The notes under the pieces were generated by a model. That model was not told where the DNA came from, did not search any database, and saw only the letters and a list, made by a program, of their open reading frames with translations. The translations under genes and the position numbers were made by a program. Below, in pieces: positions 57,266 to 64,000 of a stretch of DNA of 64,000 nt (within the stretch, counting starts at the first letter, position 1; each line of letters starts with the position of its first letter). The stretch spans positions 62,001 to 126,000 of the forward strand of contig DLHS01000007.1 of the NCBI GenBank assembly GCA_002483345.1, given 5' to 3'. This stretch comes from Bacteroidetes bacterium UBA7662. Its GTDB lineage: Bacteria; Bacteroidota; Bacteroidia; UBA7662.

Positions 57266-57820
57266 ATGAAAATCGCTGTACTTATCCCTAAATATAGTCA
57301 TTTTGCCCTTTGGACACTGGCGCTGCTATTGCTGTTTTCGGGTAATGTGCTCGCGCAAAAGCAGTTATCGCTTCAAAAAAACAAAGGTGGCACCTTACGT
57401 TTTTTTGAAGGCGACCGCCTCAACGTGCGCGTGGCAGAGAACGGCCGGTGGTACAAAGGTGAGCTGGAACATGTGAAAACAGATACCATTATCCTGAACG
57501 GGCAGAAACTGGGCCTCAGTCAGATAGATGCCGTCAGGGTTTACCGACCCTTTTTGCTGGGTAACGGCTATATTTTAATGACCGCCGGTGTTTTATGGCC
57601 GGGTATTGTAGCTGTAAACGGCCTCCTGGCCAATGTGACACCGCTTTTAACGCCGGGATCTATTGTTGGATCCGTGGCCATGCTGGGAGGTGGTATCGCC
57701 CTTACCCAGCTGGGGAAAAGAACCTACAGAATTAAAAAGGGCCATCGCCTTCTCATTACTGATTTTAATTTATTGCCGCCGGCTTTGACCGACAGCCTCC
57801 AACTTATTCCCAAACCATGA
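57266..57820 (+). CDS. Exported hypothetical membrane protein
   Basis: The 184-residue protein has a signal peptide (FALWTLALLLLFSGNVLAQ). A soluble part (about 32-90: GGTLRFFEGDRLNVRVAENGRWYKGELEHVKTDTIILNG) looks like a small beta-barrel. Two hydrophobic segments follow (GYILMTAGVLWPGIVAVNGLL and GSIVGSVAMLGGGIALTQL), and a basic KRTYRIKKGHRLLITDFN tail ends it. I do not recognise a named family, but this layout recurs in the phylum. Its stop overlaps the start of the HAD-like gene (ATGA), so the two are co-expressed. Confidence 0.75.
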   Translation: MKIAVLIPKYSHFALWTLALLLLFSGNVLAQKQLSLQKNKGGTLRFFEGDRLNVRVAENGRWYKGELEHVKTDTIILNGQKLGLSQIDAVRVYRPFLLGNGYILMTAGVLWPGIVAVNGLLANVTPLLTPGSIVGSVAMLGGGIALTQLGKRTYRIKKGHRLLITDFNLLPPALTDSLQLIPKP

Positions 57821-58248
57821 GCATCAAAGACACCAGCCTCCACCAGGCCCTCGACGAAAGCGGAAAACCGGCCAGCCCGGTACTCAGCCCGGAGGTCAAA
57901 AACTTTCTCATCGACATCGATGGTACCATCTGCGAGGATGTCCCCAACGAAGAACCCGAACGGATGAAAGACTGCGCTCATTTCCCGGATGCCCTCGACA
58001 TCTGCAATAAATGGTATGCCGAAGGCCACATCATCACCTTTTTTACCAGCCGTACCGAAAATCTCCGCGAAATCACCGAAACCTGGCTTAAAATGAAGGG
58101 GTTCAAATACCATGGTCTCCTCATGAACAAACCCCGCGGAGGTAACTACCACTGGATCGATAACCACCTGGTCAAAGCCACCCGCTACGAAGGTAAATTC
58201 ACCGACTTAGTGAAAGTATCAAAGACCATCGAAGTCTTCCGGGATTAA
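57817..58248 (+). CDS. HAD-like phosphatase, short cytoplasmic form
   Basis: The 143-residue protein has HAD motif I in FLIDIDGTICED (about 29-40, nucleophile Asp and second Asp in DIDGT). Motif II is in IITFFTSRTENLRE, and the Lys and later acidic residues are in LLMNKPRGGNYHWIDNHLVKATRY. There is almost no cap domain, as in C0-type HAD enzymes of the LNS2 or polynucleotide-kinase-phosphatase kind. Homologues in this phylum are sometimes labelled phosphoheptose isomerase, for which I see no support. The substrate is unknown. It is coupled to the upstream membrane-protein gene. Confidence 0.85.
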   Translation: MSIKDTSLHQALDESGKPASPVLSPEVKNFLIDIDGTICEDVPNEEPERMKDCAHFPDALDICNKWYAEGHIITFFTSRTENLREITETWLKMKGFKYHGLLMNKPRGGNYHWIDNHLVKATRYEGKFTDLVKVSKTIEVFRD

Positions 58249-58363
58249 TTCCAACTTCAAAATTGTCAGTCCGCAGCAATAAATTCACCGCCTGTTGACG
58301 TTGAAGCTCCGGTCATCCTCCTGAACCTTGAATTTCCCGTGATAACAATTTTGAACTTTGAAT
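58247..58363. repeat. Imperfect inverted repeat between the HAD-like and TerB-like genes
   Basis: ATTCCAACTTCAAAATTGT (58247-58265) recurs inverted as ACAATTTTGAACTTTGAAT (58345-58363) with two mismatches. Between them lie about 80 bases without a gene. Further copies of TTTGAAT-like words follow up to the ATG at 58386. It may be another short palindromic element. Confidence 0.55.
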
Positions 58364-58385
58364 CTTAAATTTTGAATTCCCCAGA

Positions 58386-58736
58386 ATGGATAAAATAACC
58401 GCCGGCTATAAAATGCTGATGATACTCGCCAATGCCGATGGCGAACATTTACACCTGGAAAGCGAGGTTATACGCGAATACCTCGGACAGGAATTTGAAG
58501 CAGCCTTTTCGCGTCTGGTCATTGATGTGGAAACCAGCCGTTTGAGCGCCCTTGATCAAAATCAGTTATTGCAGGAGTTTGATGCTGCCATGCACGGCTT
58601 CTACAAGAAGAGTACCAGAGACGAAAGGGCTGCCTTTCTCCAGTATGCTATGAATCTCATCAAAGCGGATGAAACCATTACCCGGGAGGAGAACACATTT
58701 ATCAACCATCTTTTTGAGTCCTGGGAAACGGAGTAG
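58386..58736 (+). CDS. TerB-like helical protein
   Basis: The 116-residue protein is all-helical and has the TerB/DUF533-like pattern: GYKMLMILANADGEHLHLESEVIREYLG at the start and FLQYAMNLIKADETITREENTFINHLFESW at the end, each resembling the paired D-G-x-x-x-x-E helices of the family. TerB-like domains are cytoplasmic, may bind metal through such acidic pairs, and occur in stress-related systems, but single-domain versions are uncharacterised. It stands alone between two palindromic repeats. Confidence 0.72.
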   Translation: MDKITAGYKMLMILANADGEHLHLESEVIREYLGQEFEAAFSRLVIDVETSRLSALDQNQLLQEFDAAMHGFYKKSTRDERAAFLQYAMNLIKADETITREENTFINHLFESWETE

Positions 58737-58742
58737 TTTTTT

Positions 58743-58890
58743 CTGAGACATTGAGAGCGCGCGTTGCGAGCCTGTTCCATGCCACAAATTCTGTTCACTT
58801 TGCAGGCAAAGCGCAGGCAAAAAAAAACCACCGCACCGCGGTGGTAAAAAAAGTCTTGTTTCTCGCCTCTCGAAATCTCGATGTCTGAGA
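58743..58890. repeat. Palindromic intergenic element C (degenerate)
   Basis: The right end (58861-58890), read inverted, is TCTCAGACATCGAGATTTCG followed by AGAGGCGAGA, the same terminus as elements A and B. The left end (CTGAGACATTGAGA from 58743) keeps about the outer 14 bases and then diverges. The centre contains the tRNA terminator hairpin. It lies between the TerB-like gene and the CAU tRNA. Confidence 0.65.
58819..58852 (-). terminator. Terminator downstream of the CAU tRNA
   Basis: ACCACCGC pairs with GCGGTGGT around ACC, and A-runs flank both sides. On the minus strand the stem is followed by at least eight T, about 70 bases past the tRNA 3' end. Confidence 0.8.
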
Positions 58891-58918
58891 AACAAAAGCC
58901 GCAAAGCGACCAAATTTG

Positions 58919-58992
58919 TGGGCCCTGTAGGTCTCGAACCTACGACCCGCAGATTATGAGTCTGCTGCTCTAACCAACTGAGCTAAGGGCCC
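58919..58992 (-). tRNA. tRNA with CAU anticodon (elongator Met or Ile2)
   Basis: A complete 74-nt cloverleaf reads on the minus strand: acceptor GGGCCCT/AGGGCCC with discriminator A, D arm AGCTCAGTTGGTTAGAGC, anticodon stem GCAGA/TCTGC with loop CTCATAA (anticodon CAT) and T arm GTAGG-TTCGAGA-CCTAC. The acceptor pairs at position 1, so it is not the initiator. Its GGGCCCTT start resembles tRNA-Ile2, in which TilS converts the C34 to lysidine, but elongator tRNA-Met cannot be excluded. The CCA end is not encoded. Confidence 0.93.
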
Positions 58993-59075
58993 CGCTTGTC
59001 CAGCCTTTCAGCTGTTTTTAAGGACTGCAAGATTACGCTTTTCGCTTCTATCTTGCAACCGATTTTCAAATCACC

Positions 59076-59705
59076 ATGCTGCGAAATATCATCTTTGACC
59101 TGGGCGGACTCTTTATTAATGTCCATATGCACCGAACCCTGGAGTTGCTCGAACACAAAACCGGCTGTAAACTGGAGGCGGAAATGTCTCTTTTGAAGGC
59201 AGATCATGTATTTACCCGCTACGAAACCGGTCATATCTCCACCGATTCCTTTATCTCCGCCCTGCAGGCCGCCTTGCCGGTAACCCTCAGCCATGCCGAG
59301 CTGGTGGAGGCATGGAATGCTGTTTTAGGCGACTTTCACAAAGAAAGACTCGAAGAGATACAGCCATTACGGGCGCATTACCGCATTTTTTTGCTGAGCA
59401 ATACCAACGACCTCCATGTACAGGGCTTCGAAGATATACTGGAGCGCAAATACGGCTTCCGTTCGCTGGAACCGTATTTCGAGAAGGTTTATTTTTCACA
59501 GCGGATGGGCTTGCGGAAACCTGAACCGGCCATCTATCACCAGGTGTTGGCGGAAAATCAGCTCGTTGCTTCCGAAACCCTGTTTATCGACGATTCACCT
59601 GATAACCTCATCGGTGCCAAACAGGCCGGTATACACACGGCACACCACCCGCCCAATGCCGATATCGTGCTTACTTTGAAGGAATTTGGTCTATTCGACC
59701 ACTGA
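59076..59705 (+). CDS. HAD-superfamily hydrolase, subfamily IA (YihX-like)
   Basis: The 209-residue protein begins MLRNIIFDLGGLFINVHMHRTLELL, the motif I form in which the nucleophile Asp is followed by L-G-G, as in YihX and related sugar-phosphate phosphatases. A helical cap occupies about residues 18-85. Motif II is YRIFLLSNTNDLH, the motif III Lys is in RMGLRKPEPAIYHQVLAE and motif IV is ETLFIDDSPDNLIGAKQAGIHT. Alpha-D-glucose 1-phosphate is the substrate of YihX, which would fit with the glycogen phosphorylase in this window, but sugar-phosphate specificity is variable. The 3' end overlaps the convergent pyk gene by 15 bases. Confidence 0.88.
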   Translation: MLRNIIFDLGGLFINVHMHRTLELLEHKTGCKLEAEMSLLKADHVFTRYETGHISTDSFISALQAALPVTLSHAELVEAWNAVLGDFHKERLEEIQPLRAHYRIFLLSNTNDLHVQGFEDILERKYGFRSLEPYFEKVYFSQRMGLRKPEPAIYHQVLAENQLVASETLFIDDSPDNLIGAKQAGIHTAHHPPNADIVLTLKEFGLFDH

Positions 59706-61124
59706 AAACTTCATGAAGTTCGCCCTGTTCTTGTCTTTGATAGGCATAGAACCGGTATTGACGACCACGTCGCCTTTGGCCACCAGTTTTTTATCCTTGA
59801 GCATTTTCAGTACATCAAAGATGGTTTCATCCGTGCTGCTCATTTTATCATAGTAGAAAGCGCGTACTCCCCAGATCAGACTCATGCGGGTAAGCAGGGC
59901 TTTGTCGGGGGTAAAAATGTATACAGGTGCCTTGGGGCGGTAACTGGATACTTTATAGGCGGTATAACCTGATTTGGTCATGCCAATGATGGCTTTGGCC
60001 TTCACGTACATGGACGCCCGGCTGGCGATGTAACAGAGGGAGTCGGAGAGGAAGGTGGGTGACTCTTCCGGAGTTTCATTGTCGCGGTGATAAATTTCGG
60101 CACCGGCTTCCACTTCATGGATGATACGCACCATATAATCAATGACCTGAACCGGATGTTGACCCACCGAGGTTTCGCCACTCAGCATGAGGGCATCGGC
60201 GCCGTCCATCACGGCATTGGCCACGTCGTTGGCTTCCGCACGGGTGGGCATAAAGCTGGTAATCATCGATTCCATCATCTGGGTGGCAATAATTACCGGT
60301 TTGGTGGCCTTCAGACACTTCTTTACGATGAGTTTTTGGATCAGCGGCAGTTTTTCGATAGGGTATTCAACACCCAGATCACCCCGGGCCACCATCACGC
60401 CATCCGTGGCTTCGATAATGGCATCAATGGCTTCTACAGCGGCCGGTTTTTCAATTTTGGCGACGATGTGAGCGGTTTTACCTTTCTCCACAATACGCCT
60501 GCGCAGGTCGGTGATGTCTTCTGCAGTCCGGACAAAGGAGAGCGCTACCCAGTCAAGATCGTGTTCAAGTATAAAGTCCAGATCCTGCAGGTCTTTTTCA
60601 GTCAGCGAGGGCAGGGATACTTTGGTATTGGGCAGGTTTACCCCTTTTTTGGATGAAAGGAATCCTCCATGAATCACCACCACCTCCACTTCATCGAGGC
60701 GGTTGGTGGCAATAACTTCAAATTTAATTTTTCCATCGTCGAGCAATACCTGATCCCCTTCCTCCACATCCTGGGGAAATTCGAGGTAATTCAGGTAGAT
60801 TTTTGTCTTGTTACCAACGCATTTTTCAGTCACCAGCCGGAGGCGGTCACCGGTCTGCAACTGGATGCCGTTGTTCTGAACTTCCCCGATGCGGATCTTG
60901 GGACCCTGTAAATCACCGAGCAGGGCTACATTGGTTCCCAGCTCCTTGTTTAACTCTCTTACAGACCGGATTACTTCCCGGAGATTATCGTATACGGCAT
61001 GTGAGAAGTTGAGGCGGAATACGTTTACGCCGCTTTTTATCATGCGGGATAAAACTTCTTTATCGGAACAGGCGGGGCCCACTGTGGCCACTATTTTCGT
61101 TTGTTTGTGCGTGTTTTGCGGCAT
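59691..61124 (-). CDS. pyk: Pyruvate kinase
   Basis: The 477-residue glycolytic enzyme makes pyruvate and ATP from phosphoenolpyruvate and ADP. Landmarks are TKIVATVGPACSDKEVL, VFRLNFSHAVYDNLREVI, DLQGPKIRIGEV, the signature around IVAKIEKPAAVEAIDAIIEATDGVMVARGDLGVEYP with the catalytic Lys, and MMESMITSFMPTRAEANDVANAVMDGADALMLSGETSVG. The C-terminal domain is complete and ends directly. It starts one base after the IPExxxVDY gene stop, so the two are co-transcribed. This order beside acpP, fabF and rnc is widely conserved in Bacteroidota. Confidence 0.97.
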   Translation of the reverse strand: MPQNTHKQTKIVATVGPACSDKEVLSRMIKSGVNVFRLNFSHAVYDNLREVIRSVRELNKELGTNVALLGDLQGPKIRIGEVQNNGIQLQTGDRLRLVTEKCVGNKTKIYLNYLEFPQDVEEGDQVLLDDGKIKFEVIATNRLDEVEVVVIHGGFLSSKKGVNLPNTKVSLPSLTEKDLQDLDFILEHDLDWVALSFVRTAEDITDLRRRIVEKGKTAHIVAKIEKPAAVEAIDAIIEATDGVMVARGDLGVEYPIEKLPLIQKLIVKKCLKATKPVIIATQMMESMITSFMPTRAEANDVANAVMDGADALMLSGETSVGQHPVQVIDYMVRIIHEVEAGAEIYHRDNETPEESPTFLSDSLCYIASRASMYVKAKAIIGMTKSGYTAYKVSSYRPKAPVYIFTPDKALLTRMSLIWGVRAFYYDKMSSTDETIFDVLKMLKDKKLVAKGDVVVNTGSMPIKDKNRANFMKFSVVE

Positions 61125-61125
61125 G

Positions 61126-61581
61126 TTAAAAGACTAAATGTTGTTTTGACCGTAGTTTCTGATCGATTTCAACCGGCACTACAGCCTGAAATAATTTAAT
61201 GGTCCGCAACGACCGAACAAGGTCGGGGGTAAGTATCGCGGCGGTTTCCTGGTCGAAATGCAGGAAGTAATCAAGCGTTTTGTATTCGGGCACCAGATAG
61301 CCTTGTGTACCTGCATTGCTCAGCAAATATAGGCAAGATTCCAGTTCCGGTATTTCATAGCGGTAACGGGCGAACCAGGCCAGTATGTTTGTTCTGGGCA
61401 ACAGCAGTTCCAGCGGTTCATCACGGACCAAGGAAATTTCCAGGGTTTGGTTGATCCACCAGGCCGTCCGATACGACCGCATGGCCGTTGAAATGCCGAT
61501 TAACGAAAAATCGTAAGCGAGCTCGTAGGATAGCGTTCGTTTTGCCAAAAGATGCTTGTTGAGAGCAAATCTATAAAACAT
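61126..61581 (-). CDS. IPExxxVDY family protein
   Basis: The 151-residue protein belongs to a Bacteroidota-only family named for the motif I-P-E-x3-V-D-Y, present here as VPEYKTLDY at about 98-106. The N-terminal half is helical and charged (RFALNKHLLAKRTLSYELAYDFSLIGIST), and LELLLPRTNILAWFARYRYEIPELESCLYLLSN lies in the middle. The function is unknown. Its fixed place between pyk and acpP across the phylum suggests a housekeeping role or simply a conserved transcript. It is divergent from acpP with 128 bases between. Confidence 0.9.
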   Translation of the reverse strand: MFYRFALNKHLLAKRTLSYELAYDFSLIGISTAMRSYRTAWWINQTLEISLVRDEPLELLLPRTNILAWFARYRYEIPELESCLYLLSNAGTQGYLVPEYKTLDYFLHFDQETAAILTPDLVRSLRTIKLFQAVVPVEIDQKLRSKQHLVF

Positions 61582-61709
61582 GCAGCTTTGTGATTCAAGG
61601 TGACGTATATTTAATGCAGGCAGTCATCCTCAATTTTCGACGGATGTTTGCATTCTGTATAGAATGCATTAATATTGCGAAGATTTTAATCATCCCAAAA
61701 ACCACGAAC

Positions 61710-61946
61710 ATGAAGGATATCGCAACTAAAGTAAAACAAATCATCGTTGATAAACTCGGTGTAGACGAGAGCGAAGTATCACTCGAGGCTAGCTTCACCA
61801 ACGATCTTGGCGCTGATTCTTTGGATACGGTGGAGTTGATCATGGAGTTCGAAAAAGAATTCAATATTTCTATTCCGGACGATCAGGCTGAAAATATCCA
61901 GACTGTTGGTCATGCCATCACTTATCTCGAGGCTCACGCCGGGTAA
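61710..61946 (+). CDS. acpP: Acyl carrier protein
   Basis: The 78-residue protein carries growing fatty-acid chains on a phosphopantetheine arm attached to Ser37 in GADSLDTVE. It is acidic and four-helical, starting MKDIATKVKQIIVDKLGVDE and ending in TVGHAITYLEAHAG. An in-frame extension of 40 codons upstream is not protein-like, so the ATG at 61710 is used. It is followed after 23 bases by fabF and shares its transcript with fabF and rnc. Confidence 0.97.
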   Translation: MKDIATKVKQIIVDKLGVDESEVSLEASFTNDLGADSLDTVELIMEFEKEFNISIPDDQAENIQTVGHAITYLEAHAG

Positions 61947-61969
61947 GTTTAACTAATTCCCCTTACTGC

Positions 61970-63223
61970 ATGCAGTTACGAAGAGTAGTAGTAACCGGCC
62001 TGGGTGCGCTCACACCTATTGGCAATACGGTACCTGAATATTGGAACGCCCTTATGCAGGGAGTCAGCGGTGCTGATTTCATCACGCATTTTGATGCTGC
62101 CAAGTTCCGTACCCGTTTTGCTGCCGAAGTGAAAAATTTCGATGTCCATAATTTTCTCGAGCGCAAGGAAGCGAGGAAGATGGATCCGTATGTACACTTC
62201 GCCATGGTGACAGCAGCCGAGGCCATGCAGGATTCGGGTCTTGATCTCGAAAAAATAAATACCGACCGCGCCGGCGTAATCTGGGGCTCAGGTATTGGCG
62301 GATTATTCACTTTTATGGAAGAAGTGAGTGCCTTCGCCCGGGGAGACGGAACACCTCGTTTCAATCCCTTTTTTATCCCTAAAATGATTGCCGACATCGG
62401 GGCAGGTTACATTTCCATCAAATATGGATTCCGCGGACCGAACTACACCACCGTGTCGGCTTGTGCCTCTTCCAACAACGCCATCATCGATGCCTTCAAT
62501 TATATCCGGCTGAACAAAGCCGATATTTTCATTACAGGAGGGTCAGAGGCGGCTATCAACGAAGCAGGTATGGGTGGTTTCAACGCCATGAAAGCCCTTT
62601 CCGAGCGCAACGACGACCCCAAAACCGCCTCCCGTCCCTTCGACGCAGACCGGGATGGATTTCTGTTGGGTGAGGGTGGTGCCAGCCTCATTCTCGAAGA
62701 GCTGGAGCACGCCAAGGCCAGAGGCGCTAAGATTTATGCCGAAATAGCCGGTGGCGGTATGTCGGCAGATGCCTATCACATCACAGCCCCCCACCCGGAA
62801 GGATTGGGTGCTACCAACGTCATGAAAGCCGCCTTGCTCGACGCAGGTATGAAACCGGAAGACGTTGACTATGTAAACGTACACGGCACATCCACCCCAT
62901 TGGGCGATATCAGTGAAATCATGGCTATTCAGTCGGTTTTCGGTGAACACGCCTACAAAATGAATATCAGCTCTACCAAGTCCATGACTGGCCACCTCCT
63001 TGGAGCTGCCGGTGCGGCAGAGGCCGTAGCAACCATACTGGCTATCAACAACAGCATGGTACCACCTACCATCAACCACTTCACCGACGATCCTCAGTTT
63101 GATTCCCGGATTAACCTGACATTCAATAAGCCACAGGCCCGCGAAATCCGCGCTGCCCTGAGCAATACCTTCGGTTTTGGTGGTCACAACACCTCGGTCA
63201 TCTTCCGTAAATACGAAGGCTGA
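61970..63223 (+). CDS. fabF: 3-oxoacyl-[acyl-carrier-protein] synthase II
   Basis: The 417-residue condensing enzyme elongates acyl-ACP with malonyl-ACP in fatty-acid synthesis. The catalytic Cys165 is in SACASSNNAI, and the two histidines are in VNVHGTSTPLGD and STKSMTGHLLGAAGAAE. The glycine-rich SNTFGFGGHNTSVIF near the end is typical. Length and motifs are those of FabF rather than FabB. It lies between acpP and rnc, the common order in the phylum. Confidence 0.97.
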   Translation: MQLRRVVVTGLGALTPIGNTVPEYWNALMQGVSGADFITHFDAAKFRTRFAAEVKNFDVHNFLERKEARKMDPYVHFAMVTAAEAMQDSGLDLEKINTDRAGVIWGSGIGGLFTFMEEVSAFARGDGTPRFNPFFIPKMIADIGAGYISIKYGFRGPNYTTVSACASSNNAIIDAFNYIRLNKADIFITGGSEAAINEAGMGGFNAMKALSERNDDPKTASRPFDADRDGFLLGEGGASLILEELEHAKARGAKIYAEIAGGGMSADAYHITAPHPEGLGATNVMKAALLDAGMKPEDVDYVNVHGTSTPLGDISEIMAIQSVFGEHAYKMNISSTKSMTGHLLGAAGAAEAVATILAINNSMVPPTINHFTDDPQFDSRINLTFNKPQAREIRAALSNTFGFGGHNTSVIFRKYEG

Positions 63224-63239
63224 CAAGCCGCGGGGCTAT

Positions 63240-63962
63240 ATGGCTTCTATCTACAATCGCTTACTGGCTCCCCGCAATCCGCTGGCCAAGGCTATTCTCA
63301 ACCTGACTGGTTACCGGCCACGGAATCTCAATTTGTATCAGCTGGCCTTTACACATTCATCCGTTCGCAAAGAAAGTGAAACCGGCTTCCGGAGAAACAA
63401 CGAAAGGCTGGAGTTTTTGGGAGATGCGGTACTCGACCTGGTGGTTGCAGAAATCCTGTTCAAAAAATACCCTTTCAAAGACGAAGGTTTTCTCACCGAG
63501 ATGAGATCCAAGGTAGTGAATGCGAACAGTCTGGATCAAATTGCCCGCAAGCTGGGTATACACGATTTGCTGGTCAGCGTTTCAGGCAACCCACGTGGCC
63601 AGTCCCCCTCCAAAAACATGAATGCCGATGCCATGGAGGCATTTATCGGTGCCTTTTACCTCGATCAGGGGTATACACGTACCTTTCATTTTATCAATCG
63701 GCGCATTGTAAAAGTACTGGTGGATTTTGACGAGCTCATGCAAACCGATGAAAACCACAAGAGCCGGCTGGTGGAATGGAGTCACCGCAATGGCAAAAGT
63801 ATCCGCTTTGAAGTGGGAGATACTGTCCAGCAAGGCAGGAATCGCTATTTCATTGTCAATCTGTTGGTCGACGACGTAGTGGTTTCCACCGGCCAGGACA
63901 TGAACAAAAAGCAGGCAGAACAAAAGGCAGCGGGAACCTTCCTCGCGAAAGCGGAGGGGTGA
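63240..63962 (+). CDS. rnc: Ribonuclease III
   Basis: The 240-residue enzyme cuts double-stranded RNA in rRNA and mRNA processing. The signature NERLEFLGDAVLDLVVAEILF carries the catalytic Glu and Asp, and the second acidic site is in NMNADAMEAFIGAFYLDQGY. A double-stranded-RNA-binding domain fills the C-terminus (SRLVEWSHRNGKSIRFEV to KKQAEQKAAGTFLAKAEG). The ATG at 63240 is preferred, since in-frame codons further upstream lie inside fabF. It is the last gene of the acpP-fabF-rnc unit. Confidence 0.96.
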   Translation: MASIYNRLLAPRNPLAKAILNLTGYRPRNLNLYQLAFTHSSVRKESETGFRRNNERLEFLGDAVLDLVVAEILFKKYPFKDEGFLTEMRSKVVNANSLDQIARKLGIHDLLVSVSGNPRGQSPSKNMNADAMEAFIGAFYLDQGYTRTFHFINRRIVKVLVDFDELMQTDENHKSRLVEWSHRNGKSIRFEVGDTVQQGRNRYFIVNLLVDDVVVSTGQDMNKKQAEQKAAGTFLAKAEG

Positions 63963-63990
63963 ATATGGGATGGTCCAGACCATCCCATAT
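63963..63990 (+). other. Inverted repeat directly after rnc
   Basis: ATATGGGATGGTC and GACCATCCCATAT form a 13-bp perfect inverted repeat around CA, starting at the first base after the stop codon. No T-run follows within the window, so it is a processing or stabilising hairpin, possibly an RNase III site, or part of a longer terminator. Confidence 0.6.
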
Positions 63991-64000
63991 AGAGGGAGAT

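Noticed and set aside
61590..61709. 40-codon N-terminal extension of acpP
   Set aside because: Acyl carrier proteins start at the MKDIATKV position, and the upstream codons are Ile/Phe/Cys-rich and unlike any ACP.

Overview
The window is a 64 kb piece of a chromosome from a member of the Bacteroidota (Bacteroidetes). The evidence is a type IX secretion C-terminal sorting domain, several families largely confined to that phylum (DUF5606, DUF4199, DUF6157, IPExxxVDY), the gene order pyk / IPExxxVDY / acpP / fabF / rnc, and promoters of the TTG-N19-TAnnTTTG type with almost no Shine-Dalgarno sequences. Base composition is near half G+C, and the palindromic intergenic repeats fit the Saprospirales/Chitinophagales side of the phylum, but the genus cannot be named from sequence alone. 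No prophage, CRISPR array, rRNA operon or complete insertion sequence is visible.

Layout. 1-7.6 kb: end of a DUF5606 gene, tRNA-Arg, a secreted esterase, metG, a small basic protein and glgP. 7.7-20.1 kb: a short-chain-acid (acetate/propionate) uptake and activation locus: an IS1-InsA-like zinc-finger/HTH protein, a porin, a DUF4212 + sodium:solute symporter pair, then a tight run of a 70-aa membrane protein, a symporter-histidine kinase fusion, a receiver-only response regulator, a propionyl/acetyl-CoA synthetase, a cNMP/CBS/nucleotidyltransferase protein and a DEDDh exonuclease. 20.2-25.4 kb: a DUF1801 gene and a three-gene operon of a CLCA-like metallopeptidase/VWA protein, a PKD-repeat membrane protein and a small membrane protein. 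25.8-36.2 kb: an accessory stretch of mostly minus-strand genes (FadL/PorV-like barrel, serine hydrolase, tyrosine phosphatase, DUF6157, AraC-Ogt, GyrI-like, DUF4199 + membrane LuxR, FucP-like transporter, DUF1304). 36.3-43.5 kb: gdpD, guaB, pheS, hydroxyacyl-CoA dehydrogenase, a Rieske-like lipoprotein, a SRPBCC/GyrI protein and a lipase. 43.5-49.5 kb: a di-haem peroxidase, an ECF sigma/CpxP-like operon, murI and a membrane protein/winged-helix/DUF4153 cluster. 49.6-57.2 kb: a multi-PAS sensor lacking an ATPase domain, a TrkH remnant, a PMT-type glycosyltransferase, glyS and nhaA. 57.3-64 kb: small conserved genes, a CAU tRNA, pyk, acpP, fabF and rnc.

Four things stand out. The CLCA/PKD/membrane operon is the best candidate for an uncharacterised system. 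A family of short palindromic elements with a shared terminus (AGACATYGAGATTTCGAGA) occurs in at least three intergenic places. The winged-helix regulator cluster carries the same 17-bp palindrome (ACTTTG-N5-CAAAGT) before both of its transcription units. Many genes have the -7 promoter box 3-6 bases before the ATG, which implies leaderless messages and also creates false TTG starts.
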